Shown here piece after piece: positions 17,775 to 25,555 of a DNA stretch of 64,000 bases. How positions within the stretch are numbered: position 1 is the first letter of the stretch; the number at the start of each line of letters is the position of its first letter. Source of the DNA: Lachnospiraceae bacterium (GTDB taxonomy: Bacteria > Bacillota_A > Clostridia > Lachnospirales > Lachnospiraceae); the NCBI GenBank assembly GCA_009774465.1, contig VSNT01000001.1, positions 1 to 64,000 on the forward strand. The letters run 5' to 3'. The notes under the pieces are model-generated. The model made no database searches and was not told where the DNA came from. It worked only from the letters and a program-made list of their open reading frames with translations. The position numbers and the translations under genes were made by a program.

Positions 17775-18203
17775 TTATTCTGCTGCCTGTGTCAGTTCGG
17801 ATGTACAATGGGGACATCTGACAGCTTCTATAGCTATTTCTTCCCTGCAATATGGACATACTTTTGTAGTAACGGGAGAAGGCTCCTCCACTTTCTTTCG
17901 GGAAAATTTATTTACCATTTTGATCAGCAGAAATATCACCAATGCAATCAGCAGAAAATTAATCACTGCCGCAATAAACGAACCATAATTTAATGTAGCT
18001 GCCTGTTCCCCTTCACCCAGCACAATACACAATGACGTAAAATCAAAACCTCCTGTAATCAGGGACAGCAACGGCATTGCAACATCATTGACCAGGGAAG
18101 TCACAATAGCTGTAAATGCCCCGCCGATTATGATTCCAACTGCCATATCCATTACATTCCCTCTTGAAACAAATTCCTTAAATTCTTTTATTAATGCTTT
18201 CAT
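17775..18203 (-). CDS. mscL: Large-conductance mechanosensitive channel with C-terminal zinc ribbon
   Basis: 142 aa. The amphipathic N-terminus, pore helix TM1 (NVMDMAVGIIIGGAFTAIV) and TM2 (ALVIFLLIKMVNKF) are standard for MscL, which opens under membrane tension on hypo-osmotic shock. After TM2 the protein continues with CPYCREEI and CPHCTSEL, a four-Cys zinc-ribbon-like tail in place of the usual charged helix bundle. AGGAGG lies upstream of ATG 18203. Confidence 0.93.
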   Translation of the reverse strand: MKALIKEFKEFVSRGNVMDMAVGIIIGGAFTAIVTSLVNDVAMPLLSLITGGFDFTSLCIVLGEGEQAATLNYGSFIAAVINFLLIALVIFLLIKMVNKFSRKKVEEPSPVTTKVCPYCREEIAIEAVRCPHCTSELTQAAE

Positions 18204-18250
18204 TTTTCAACCTTCTCCTCCTGTGTATTTTCTTTTTTTATGTAAAGAAA

Positions 18251-18280
18251 GCGGAAACGCCAATTTAAGCATTTCCGCCT
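18251..18280 (-). terminator. Terminator-like hairpin after the small antitoxin-like gene
   Basis: GCGGAAACGC and GCATTTCCGC form an imperfect stem with an 8-nt loop; on the minus strand it is followed by a T-rich stretch (TTTCTTTACAT). Its right arm is part of a 15-bp sequence repeated after tRNA-Arg. Confidence 0.5.
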
Positions 18281-18325
18281 CATAATCAGTGTATCTCGTA
18301 CCTAGCATGTGCCAGAGAATTCGAA
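18267..18325. repeat. Partial duplication of the tRNA-Arg 3' flank (possible att remnant)
   Basis: AAGCATTTCCGCCTC at 18267-18281 is identical to 19114-19128 next to tRNA-Arg. Beyond it both sites continue with CGTAC, then TAG, then a TTCGAA T-loop-like segment, though with divergence. The two bracket an 850-bp patch with a toxin relic, as expected for an old integration at the tRNA 3' end (inference). Confidence 0.35.
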
Positions 18326-18352
18326 GCCAACCTTAAATGCTCCAGCGGAATA

Positions 18353-18574
18353 TCAGAACCTTACTGCATTACTGACAAAAGGATGTGCTGCCTCAAAATC
18401 AGATGCTTCTGTGCTGATTTCTTCTGTTGTCTTGGCATCGAAATATTCTCTCTGCCATTTCGTATAATCAAACTTCTCCCGAATAATCACAGAAATAAAG
18501 TGTTCAGCATCAACAATCCCCATCTGCTCGGTCAAACATTTCATTCCCCGATTCAAAATCTCAGCAGTCGTCAT
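18353..18574 (-). CDS. Small antitoxin-like protein paired with a PIN-domain relic
   Basis: 73 aa beginning MTTAEILNRG, helical and acidic with a C-terminal HPFVSNAVRF. Small proteins of this type are commonly encoded right after PIN-domain genes in Lachnospiraceae; I infer an antitoxin-like partner but cannot name a Pfam family. Its ATG directly follows the TAA of the PIN remnant. With the toxin broken it may be decaying or serve as an orphan. Confidence 0.55.
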   Translation of the reverse strand: MTTAEILNRGMKCLTEQMGIVDAEHFISVIIREKFDYTKWQREYFDAKTTEEISTEASDFEAAHPFVSNAVRF

Positions 18575-18884
18575 TTATTCATCACCCTCCATTTCCATAA
18601 TAAACTCTATTGGTGTTACCATTTTTATTTCTTTTGTACGGTATTTTAGCAAACGTACATCTGTAGATATAAAATATTCACATCCCGCATAAATTGCTGA
18701 AGCAACATGACAGGCATCTTTAAATTTAACTCCTGTTTTCATAATCTCAGCAGCTTTTTCTTCAACCAGCTCTTTACAGTTATCACCCACATAACCAAAT
18801 GCATTTTCTTCCAAAAAAGTGAAAATTGTGTTTCTGCGCATCATATGGCCTGTTATAGCAACACATGTCAAGGTAAATTCTCAA
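18575..18884 (-). pseudogene. PIN-domain toxin pseudogene (internal deletion and frameshift)
   Basis: Reading on the minus strand from a TTG at 18884 (AGGTGA upstream) gives a typical PIN start, RIYLDMCCYNRPYDAQ, which leaves frame after about 17 codons. A second frame (18575-18871) supplies the typical PIN C-terminus, FKDACHVASAIYAG then YFISTDVRLL. The middle part of about 40-60 residues is missing, so two frames together describe one broken ribonuclease toxin. A good promoter lies at 18928-18956. Confidence 0.75.
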
Positions 18885-18927
18885 ATCGTCACCTGCCTCT
18901 TTACGTTTTACAAATTATTATACTTAT

Positions 18928-18956
18928 ATTATACCCCGATAAAAATCTTATAGCAA
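18928..18956 (-). promoter_or_regulatory. Predicted promoter of the PIN/antitoxin-like operon
   Basis: Minus strand TTGCTA (18951-18956) and TATAAT (18928-18933), exactly 17 bp apart, about 45 bp before the TTG start of the PIN relic. Confidence 0.5.
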
Positions 18957-19092
18957 ATAAAACTTCTCTGCGTGAAACAAGGTACTGCAGCTTTGGGGAA
19001 ATCCAAAGCTGTCTTCCTGTTCCACTGTCTTCCCACCAGAAAAGCAAATATCAGCGTATCCTTGACAGATAATTAAATAAATCAAAAAAGTT

Positions 19093-19127
19093 AGGCGGAA
19101 ATACCCCTCTTACAAGCATTTCCGCCT
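19093..19127 (-). terminator. Terminator of tRNA-Arg
   Basis: Stem AGGCGGAAAT/ATTTCCGCCT with a 15-nt loop; the minus strand continues AACTTTTTTG. It lies 10 bp past the tRNA end. Confidence 0.8.
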
Positions 19128-19137
19128 CTTCCAAAAA

Positions 19138-19211
19138 CGTACGCTAGAGGATTCGAACCCCCGACCTTTTGGTCCGTAGCCAAACGCTCTATCCAGCTGA
19201 GCTAAGCGTAC
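19138..19211 (-). tRNA. tRNA-Arg (anticodon ACG)
   Basis: The 74-nt minus-strand molecule folds into a cloverleaf: acceptor GTACGCT/AGCGTAC, anticodon stem TTTGG/CCAAA with loop CTACGGA, T-loop TTCGAAT, discriminator G. CCA is not encoded. Confidence 0.96.
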
Positions 19212-19288
19212 ATTCATTGCTTTATCTGCAACAACTGATATTCTATTATAATATCATAACTTTGTCAAGAGGGCTGGAAAAGTTTCTT

Positions 19289-20020
19289 CTAAAACCGGTA
19301 ATATGGTCTTCCGCCACAGCATAGGCCTCCGCCGCCGCAGCATAAGTTGCATAAAAGGTTGGCAATGCACAGTTTCAAACAAAATCCATTTCCAACTGTG
19401 TAGGGCTGTCCATAAGTATATTGTCTCTGCCTGTACCAGGTACCTCCGTTTTCAAACTGATATACCAGATTGCTGTAATCCTGGTTCCCCGGCTCTAAAG
19501 CTGCTGCCCGTCTTGCATGTTCCAGCGCCGATACCTGATTTCCAAGGCCTGCATGTGCCAATGCACTGTAATAGTACCATCTGGCGTTTCTGGTGCTCTC
19601 CTCCATATCGTCAAGTACAGTTCTTGCTTCCTTATAATACCCGTTTCTCACATAATTACCTGCTGCACGCAAATGTCCGTCTTCCTCATAACCGGTTCGC
19701 GAACCACTGTAAGCTCCGCCAAAGCTTCCAAAATCTCCGAAGCCTCCAAAACCACCAAATCCACCGCTCCCAAAGCCTCCATAGCTGCTGCCGGATGAAC
19801 CATATCTGCCATCCTGATACCGATACCCTTCTGTGCGCTCTTTCATAATCTGCTGATAAGCCTGTTGTATTTCCTTAAATCTCTCTTCCGCCTCTTCCTT
19901 ATGAGGATTATTAATATTAGCATCAGGGTGGTACTTCCGGCTAAGGGATTTATATGCCTTTTTTATTTCTTCCTCCGAGGCATTTCTCGAAATGCCTAAA
20001 ACATCATATGGATCGCGCAT
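19289..20020 (-). CDS. DnaJ-domain protein with Gly-rich and Cys-rich tail
   Basis: 243 aa. The J-domain occupies about 1-70 with the HPDAN form of the HPD signature, which stimulates an Hsp70 ATPase. A Gly/Phe/Ser-rich linker (about 75-115) follows, then two TPR-like helices (about 115-190) and a tail with clustered Cys and Gly (LCNLCCGGGG). It lacks the DnaJ zinc-finger and is a specialised co-chaperone. The start overlaps the upstream DUF5685 gene by 17 bp, so the two are coupled. Confidence 0.85.
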   Translation of the reverse strand: MRDPYDVLGISRNASEEEIKKAYKSLSRKYHPDANINNPHKEEAEERFKEIQQAYQQIMKERTEGYRYQDGRYGSSGSSYGGFGSGGFGGFGGFGDFGSFGGAYSGSRTGYEEDGHLRAAGNYVRNGYYKEARTVLDDMEESTRNARWYYYSALAHAGLGNQVSALEHARRAAALEPGNQDYSNLVYQFENGGTWYRQRQYTYGQPYTVGNGFCLKLCIANLLCNLCCGGGGLCCGGRPYYRF

Positions 20021-20870
20021 TTTCTGCTCCCTTCTCCTTTGCCTTTTTTCCCTCCCGCGCCTGACTTACCATATCAAACCGGCACCAAATCCCGGAATAG
20101 AGGATATTTCTTAGAATTTCCACATTTTCAATGACAGGAAGCTTTTCAAATTCCTTGCAGCATTCTGCCATAATCATCGTTAAAATAGTTTTGATTTCTT
20201 CTTCAAATTCCGGATTTTCATAGCGTTTCCTGAGCGGATTAAACCTGCCTTTTTTTATATCTTCTACAATATCTTCATAGGCATCCAGAATATAAATAAA
20301 TTTTCCCAGATTATTTCCTATGTGTCGTAAGCTGCTGCTCCATTCATCATTTTTAGGCGTCATCATCTCCGCCATGATTTCCCCAAAAAGTCCTGCCATA
20401 TGGTCAATATCCTGATTTTGGCGTTTTTCCTCCTGTGCCAGCTCACGCATAAGGCTGCTGATTTTTCTCGTTTTTTCCCCATAATGTACGCAAATATCAC
20501 AATATGCCTTTTTGACCATTTTCATGTAAGCCAATCTGGTCAGTTTACTTTCATCCTCCCAGTCGTCTTTACATTTATAATAGGTAAAGAGCAGATTCAT
20601 ATCTGCCCCATAATAGGAAAATTCATTTTTTCTAAGGATATGCTTCTCAAAGGGATGTGCCATACACTTTACTTCCGAAACTTCCGTTTCCGGCTCATAT
20701 AAACTGCCAAGCAGCATTACCAGAAAAGTAATGTCATAGGACAAACTGATCTGCCCCAGCTTTCCGTATTTTTCTTTTAATGCCTGGCATAGCCCGCAAT
20801 AGTAAGAGTGATAAACGTCAAATTCCCTGAATTTCATATCGCCCTTATTGATAATGATGTATCCAAACAT
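20004..20870 (-). CDS. DUF5685 family protein
   Basis: 288 aa, beginning MFGYIIINKGDMKFREFD. Conserved YYCGLC near residue 24, a Cys in VKCMAHPF and Cys residues in the centre match DUF5685, a helical family of unknown role in Firmicutes. No transmembrane segment or signal peptide is clear. It is sandwiched between a membrane zinc-ribbon gene and a DnaJ-type co-chaperone gene, which suggests a role in assembly or folding of a protein or organelle (inference). Confidence 0.8.
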   Translation of the reverse strand: MFGYIIINKGDMKFREFDVYHSYYCGLCQALKEKYGKLGQISLSYDITFLVMLLGSLYEPETEVSEVKCMAHPFEKHILRKNEFSYYGADMNLLFTYYKCKDDWEDESKLTRLAYMKMVKKAYCDICVHYGEKTRKISSLMRELAQEEKRQNQDIDHMAGLFGEIMAEMMTPKNDEWSSSLRHIGNNLGKFIYILDAYEDIVEDIKKGRFNPLRKRYENPEFEEEIKTILTMIMAECCKEFEKLPVIENVEILRNILYSGIWCRFDMVSQAREGKKAKEKGAENARSI

Positions 20871-20897
20871 AATTGTCTCCCGGCCAACGATAAACTC

Positions 20898-21290
20898 TCA
20901 GCTTCTTTTAATAAAGGTTTGACCACATTTGGGACATCTGATTTCAATCTTTCCTTTGCCCCTTGGAATCCTTATCTTCTGTGTGCAGGATGGACATTTA
21001 TAAATATGATGGGTTTTTCTCTGCTTCATATTTCTTGTAAATGAGGCTGCCTTTTGCCTCACCTTATATTCATATCGCAGATAGATTGCATTTTCAGCGC
21101 TGCGCTTATACCTGTTTTTCGAAAACATTCTGAAATAAGCATAGACTAAAAGACCAATTCCAACAACATAAAAAAATCTTGCTCCAAACAGAGAAAGCAC
21201 AAAACAAAGAATCACCAGGATCATCAGAAAGCGGTTCAACTGATCGCTTCCATATCTTCCCTGCATAAAACGGTACAACTTTTCTTTCAT
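20898..21290 (-). CDS. Membrane protein with C-terminal zinc ribbon
   Basis: 130 aa. A short basic N-terminus (MKEKLYRFMQGRYG) is followed by a hydrophobic hairpin (about 20-55) and a C-terminal zinc ribbon CPSC...CPKC near 103-125. It is the first gene of the operon with DUF5685 and DnaJ. The ATG at 21290 is chosen because the frame further upstream shows no coding character; a ribosome binding site AAAGGCG is only moderate. Function unknown. Confidence 0.7.
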   Translation of the reverse strand: MKEKLYRFMQGRYGSDQLNRFLMILVILCFVLSLFGARFFYVVGIGLLVYAYFRMFSKNRYKRSAENAIYLRYEYKVRQKAASFTRNMKQRKTHHIYKCPSCTQKIRIPRGKGKIEIRCPKCGQTFIKRS

Positions 21291-21414
21291 TCCGGTCACG
21301 CCTTTCATTTTACATAAGAATACCCATCCACAGGGTATCCCTGTCTCTGCTGTTATCCTACTTCTTTTTTTACAATAAATCAATTAACGCAATATAAAGC
21401 AATCTAAACAATTT

Positions 21415-21451
21415 CTAAAAAACAAAGGGCAGGTGAGAAATCCACCTGCCC
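21415..21451 (-). terminator. Rho-independent terminator of the 37-aa gene
   Basis: Perfect 9-bp GC-rich stem GGGCAGGTG/CACCTGCCC with a 7-nt loop; the minus strand continues TTTGTTTTTTAG. It lies 15 bp past the stop of the small membrane-protein gene. Confidence 0.92.
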
Positions 21452-21465
21452 TGATAGATACTTTA

Positions 21466-21579
21466 TCAGTCTTCAATATCCTGATCTGCTGCTACCGCTG
21501 ATACTACGGAAGAAACTACTGATACAACAACTGCAATAATAATGATCAATAATCCGCCGCCTAACAACACAAATTCCAT
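21466..21579 (-). CDS. Small single-pass membrane peptide, 37 aa
   Basis: Minus-strand ATG at 21579 with AAAAGGAG eight nt upstream, 37 codons and TGA at 21466-21468. The product starts MEFVLLGGG, has one strongly hydrophobic Ile/Val-rich segment (about 4-31) and ends ADQDIED. There is no Cys or leader-cleavage motif, so it is not an AgrD-type pheromone. Strong ribosome binding site and dedicated terminator argue that it is expressed. No family recognised; type I toxin-like or accessory membrane peptide are possibilities. Confidence 0.7.
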   Translation of the reverse strand: MEFVLLGGGLLIIIIAVVVSVVSSVVSAVAADQDIED

Positions 21580-21700
21580 TTCAACATCTCCTTTTAAAGT
21601 ACCTTGTCCATCTCAATGTAATTATTGTACTAAATGTACCACAGTTTTTCAACTGCAAAATTCAACCGGTGCATAATTCATCCAAACAATTCTTTGGCAA

Positions 21701-22846
21701 TTACAGTACCTGTCCTTTTAATACCACTTTATATAAACTTAAATCCGATTTGCGCAGCAATACAAGATTTGCAGTCTTTCCTGCTGTAATGCTTCCATAT
21801 TGATCATAAATTCCCACGCTCTTTGCAGAATTGACCGCAGCACATTTCACCGCTTTTTCAAGCGGAATCTTCATGTCCAAAACCGCCCTGCGCATACAGT
21901 CCATCAAATTGGTTGCACTTCCTGCAATGGTTCCATCTTTTAAAGTTGCAAGGGTACCTGTTACTTTCACAGCCTGCCCGCCCAAACTGTAGTCTCCGTC
22001 TTCCAGCCCGGTCGCCATCATACTGTCACTGATAAAAATGATCCTGTCCTCTCCCAGCATCTTAAAAGTTGTCCGAACTGCCGCCGGATGAATGTGTACG
22101 CCATCACAAATAAGCTCTGCTTCGGCACCGCTGTCTGCTGTTGCGCCCACTACGCCGGGTGCACGATGGCTGTAGGGCGGCATGGCATTGTACAAATGGG
22201 TTACATGGCTTGCCCCTTCTTCAAACGCTTTCATTGCAGTATCGTAATCTGCTGTGGTATGTGCCAGCGATAAAACAGTTCTTTTTTTATTTTCACGTAT
22301 AAATTCCATTGCCCCTTCCGTCTCAGGTGCAATTGCAACCAGTTTAATCAGTTCACCGCATTTTTTCTGCATTTCATCAAACAATGCCTGATCCGGCTTA
22401 CTGATGTAAGCAGGATTCTGGGCACCCATCTTATCTTTTGAAATAAAAGGCCCCTCCATGTTAATACCGCAGAAAATCGCCTTTCTTTCCTTTTCTCCTG
22501 CATCCTGCGCCTTCTTATATTCAGCAGCAGTCTCGCAAATCTTATAAAGCTGTTCGCTGCCCAGCGTCATTGTTGCCGGTACAATGGTTGTAACGCCTAC
22601 GGAAGCTTCGTAAGCTGCCATCGTATCAATTGCTTCTATGGTTCCGTCACAAAAATCACTTCCCATGCATCCATGAAAATGGATATCCGTAAGCCCCGGA
22701 ATCGCATAACATCCGTCACCATCTATAATGACTTCTTTTCCTGCTCCCTTTCCGTTTTCATCACAGAACTTGTCCCCCGCAATGTAAATATCTTTTTCTT
22801 CAAAACAGCCATCCTCCGTATAAACACTTGCATTTTTAATAATCAT
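21701..22846 (-). CDS. nagA: N-acetylglucosamine-6-phosphate deacetylase
   Basis: 381 aa amidohydrolase. Metal-site motif HFHGCMG near 57, the conserved Glu/His in NMEGPF and SLAHT, AxxxTHLYNAMPP-like motif VTHLYNAMPP, and the catalytic Asp in FISDSMM are all visible. It removes acetate from GlcNAc-6-P, feeding amino-sugar catabolism and cell-wall recycling. ATG 22846 is chosen as the family start (MIIKNASVY), with AGGGTG upstream. No nagB neighbour is seen. Confidence 0.93.
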   Translation of the reverse strand: MIIKNASVYTEDGCFEEKDIYIAGDKFCDENGKGAGKEVIIDGDGCYAIPGLTDIHFHGCMGSDFCDGTIEAIDTMAAYEASVGVTTIVPATMTLGSEQLYKICETAAEYKKAQDAGEKERKAIFCGINMEGPFISKDKMGAQNPAYISKPDQALFDEMQKKCGELIKLVAIAPETEGAMEFIRENKKRTVLSLAHTTADYDTAMKAFEEGASHVTHLYNAMPPYSHRAPGVVGATADSGAEAELICDGVHIHPAAVRTTFKMLGEDRIIFISDSMMATGLEDGDYSLGGQAVKVTGTLATLKDGTIAGSATNLMDCMRRAVLDMKIPLEKAVKCAAVNSAKSVGIYDQYGSITAGKTANLVLLRKSDLSLYKVVLKGQVL

Positions 22847-23008
22847 TTCTTCACCCTGCCCTTCTATAATAGTTATTTGTTCCCAATTTACCAATATTTT
22901 AACACCTTTAAATTCTTTTGTATATTATAAGTTATAGAAACCTTCAGAAATCCTCCAAATTGGACGATATAATTAATGTAACAAGTAAAGTGGAATCCAG
23001 GGAGGGAT

Positions 23009-23269
23009 ATCAAAGCATACGGAGATGAAAAGCTTTATAAAGTTCAAGCGGTTACGGTGATACCGCCTCTTAAGAAGACCTCTTCAAGAGAAAAACGTCA
23101 TCAGTTCAAGCGGAACACTTCTGGTACTGCTTCATCAAAACCTTTTACAAAAGTACTGGAAGATGCATGTGAAAAGGAACTGCAGCGTGATGTCCGTATT
23201 TGTATTAACGGCTACACCAAAGATGCACTTCCTCTCAATCAACTAATCAATTTGCGGGAATACCGCTAA
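23009..23269 (+). other. Open frame without a convincing start codon, possible gene remnant
   Basis: A plus-strand frame of about 86 codons ends at TAA 23269. GGGAGGG at 23000-23006 sits immediately before it, but the frame has no ATG and its only GTG (23057) lacks a ribosome binding site. The translated middle and end (KVLEDACEKEL, INGYTKDALPL, NLREYR) look protein-like rather than random. Either a start was lost or the reading is spurious. Not recognised. The rest of 22850-23396 holds the hairpins at 23287 and 23333 and nothing else I can name. Confidence 0.3.
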
Positions 23270-23286
23270 TGTGTTTGACCTGAACA

Positions 23287-23380
23287 GGAAACGTCAAGTC
23301 GTTTCCTATAATCCTTTTAAAGGGGGATGCGTCCGATTTTTGCAAGACAGGATATACTATTTTTGTATGGCAAAAATCGG
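23287..23380. terminator. Two hairpins between the remnant frame and the PepSY gene
   Basis: GGAAACG/CGTTTCC (23287-23306, 6-nt loop) lies just after the remnant open frame, and a perfect 11-bp stem CCGATTTTTGC/GCAAAAATCGG (23333-23380) lies just past the convergent PepSY gene stop. Neither has a clean T-tract. Confidence 0.4.
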
Positions 23381-23396
23381 CGCAAAGTCAAACCCT

Positions 23397-24110
23397 TTAC
23401 TCCATCTCCATTTCAGTAACAGTGCCTGAAATGGCATCTATTGTAAGGCTGTATTCTTTTCCACCTGTATAAAATTCCACTTCGTATTCAGCAATACCGT
23501 CATCATAATCCAACTCGAGTTTTGTATAGCTAATCTCTTCTTCGCTGATCTCCGCATAGCTCAGCGCTATGGCTTTAGCCTCTTCCAAAGTAATCAAATC
23601 TGCTCTCTGTCCGTTTTCATTAACCTGTTCTATTGTTTCTTTTGACATTTCCAGTACGGAAAAATCATCTGCTTTGATTTCGTATTCATACTTCATGAGG
23701 GAAGTAACAAATTCAATTTCATACACTTTGATCCCGTCATCATAATCCGGTTCCGCCTTTGTAAAGGTTACTTGAGAAGCTTCCAGTTCTGCATTTGCAA
23801 GAGCAGCAGTTTTGGCCTGCTCCAAACCGGAATCTGCCGGTGTTTCACTTTCCTGATCGTAAGATGCATCCGGCTGGGCAGTCTCGTTTTGTCCTTCTGC
23901 GGGCTTTGCTTCATTATTTTGTGTTGAATCGGTTATCTGCCGGCTGCTGTTCTGGTCAGAATGTTGTTCACCGCTGCTTTGATTTTGTTCAACTGCCTGC
24001 CCGGAAGCATTTTCCGGTTGAGAAGCAGGCTTTTGTGCACAACCCGTAAGCAGAACCCCAACCAATAATACGAATCCATAAGCTGTCAAAAATTTAACTT
24101 TGCTTTTCAT
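23397..24110 (-). CDS. PepSY-domain lipoprotein
   Basis: 237 aa. Lipoprotein signal with lipobox LLTGC near residue 21, a Gln/Ser/Glu-rich spacer (about 25-85), then two tandem PepSY repeats, each with the pattern YDDGI-x-x-Y-E-x-EF (about 115-165 and 185-235). PepSY domains are extracellular and often inhibit proteases or modulate signalling. The ATG at 24110 has AGGAG seven nt upstream. The gene starts downstream of the GGDEF gene on the same strand and may be cotranscribed. Confidence 0.85.
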   Translation of the reverse strand: MKSKVKFLTAYGFVLLVGVLLTGCAQKPASQPENASGQAVEQNQSSGEQHSDQNSSRQITDSTQNNEAKPAEGQNETAQPDASYDQESETPADSGLEQAKTAALANAELEASQVTFTKAEPDYDDGIKVYEIEFVTSLMKYEYEIKADDFSVLEMSKETIEQVNENGQRADLITLEEAKAIALSYAEISEEEISYTKLELDYDDGIAEYEVEFYTGGKEYSLTIDAISGTVTEMEME

Positions 24111-24139
24111 AATCATGCTCCTTTCAGAAACTGAAAATT

Positions 24140-25459
24140 TCAACTTTCAAATTTCCCCTCTGCCCTGGCATAGATTGCTCTTTTTTCTTCATACATTCGA
24201 TGATCCGCCTGTTTGATCAGGTGATCCATATCCTCTTTACTGTCAGGCCTCCATACACAGCCAAGGGCCATTGGGGCATCTGATTTTTTCATGTCCTCTC
24301 TTAACTTTTCTGCTCTTTGAAGCAGTTCCTCTTCGCTGATTCCTGCACACAAAGCAAGAAATTCATCTCCTCCCACACGAAACAGCGAAAAATCTCCAAA
24401 GCTTCCTTTTAAGCACTCACAGGCACGAAGCAGCAACCGATCTCCCACCTTATGTCCTTTGGTGTCATTTGTTTTTTTCAGTCCCATAACATCACAATAC
24501 ACAATTCCAATACTTTTTTCAAGATTCATTGCAGCAAAGTAATCATGCATTGCATGGCGGTTTCCGATTCCTGTCAACTGATCCTGAAAGCACATCTCCT
24601 CAAGCCGCCTGACCAGGTTTCTTCTGCGAAGCAGAGAAATAATAAAGTGCCCCCATATTTCAAACAGTGTGGTGATATGATACAAATATTTTTCCGGCGG
24701 ATTATCCACACCATAAAATCCGATAATTTCCTTTTCATCCATCAAAGGGCTTACAATCAGCGACCGTATCTTCTGGGGCTTTAAATATTCATAAATATCA
24801 GGATCTTTTTCCCGGATATTTTCCACATTCTTAATAATAACACTTTTCCCCTTCTGAAATCTTTGATACCACAAACTTACCACGTTGAAAGGAACCTTCT
24901 GCAGATTTTCTTTTTGCGGAACCACACCGCCTGCGCACCATTCATATGTGTTGTTAAAGGCTCTGCCTTCTATTTCTTCAAAAATATAAACCCTTTCGCT
25001 GTTTAACGACTGCCCCAGATATTCTAACAGAATATTGATGGAAATTTCCGGCGTCGGCGCTGAAAGCGAAACTCGAAGTCCTTCATTAATCATGGCCTCA
25101 TTGTCCTCGCCAACTTCCTCCTGCCAGCCGGCCGGCCCCATATCCACAGCCAGGGTAAATTTATACCTTCTGCCATTTTCTTCGATCATTGTTTTTTTTA
25201 CGGAAAGTTTCCTTTTTACCACCGGATTGTAATATACATCTTCTAAAAAGCAGCCTGGTTTCAACTTTTTATTATTGCAGGATGCACAGGGAAACGCACT
25301 GTTTGCAAGAAGCTCATAACACTTTTTTTTCTGCAGATCCGCATCATTTATTTTGTATGCTTCACGCGCCCTGCGGTTCATATATACCACCTGGCAATTG
25401 TCCATATCCACAACATATACTATTTCATTTAATTCGTTATAAAATTCCCATCTTCTCAT
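24140..25459 (-). CDS. PAS-GAF-GGDEF protein, probable diguanylate cyclase
   Basis: 439 aa. An N-terminal PAS-like domain (1-110) has a Cys-rich segment CASC; a GAF-like domain lies at about 130-275; the C-terminal GGDEF domain has the active-site FRVGGDEFLA near 360. This should make cyclic di-GMP from two GTP. There is no transmembrane helix, so sensing is cytoplasmic. The ribosome binding site GAGG is rather distant from ATG 25459. Confidence 0.87.
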   Translation of the reverse strand: MRRWEFYNELNEIVYVVDMDNCQVVYMNRRAREAYKINDADLQKKKCYELLANSAFPCASCNNKKLKPGCFLEDVYYNPVVKRKLSVKKTMIEENGRRYKFTLAVDMGPAGWQEEVGEDNEAMINEGLRVSLSAPTPEISINILLEYLGQSLNSERVYIFEEIEGRAFNNTYEWCAGGVVPQKENLQKVPFNVVSLWYQRFQKGKSVIIKNVENIREKDPDIYEYLKPQKIRSLIVSPLMDEKEIIGFYGVDNPPEKYLYHITTLFEIWGHFIISLLRRRNLVRRLEEMCFQDQLTGIGNRHAMHDYFAAMNLEKSIGIVYCDVMGLKKTNDTKGHKVGDRLLLRACECLKGSFGDFSLFRVGGDEFLALCAGISEEELLQRAEKLREDMKKSDAPMALGCVWRPDSKEDMDHLIKQADHRMYEEKRAIYARAEGKFES

Positions 25460-25555
25460 AGCTGTAATATATTCCTCGCTGTATTATATTTATGCATTGG
25501 CTATCGTAACATCTTTCCTTTCATTCCTTCCACCTTATGGGATATTTTACATTTC

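Noticed and set aside
18989..19012. Hairpin CAGCTTTGG/CCAAAGCTG
   Set aside because: A clear stem, but it has no T-tract and no gene ends or begins next to it, so no role is claimed.
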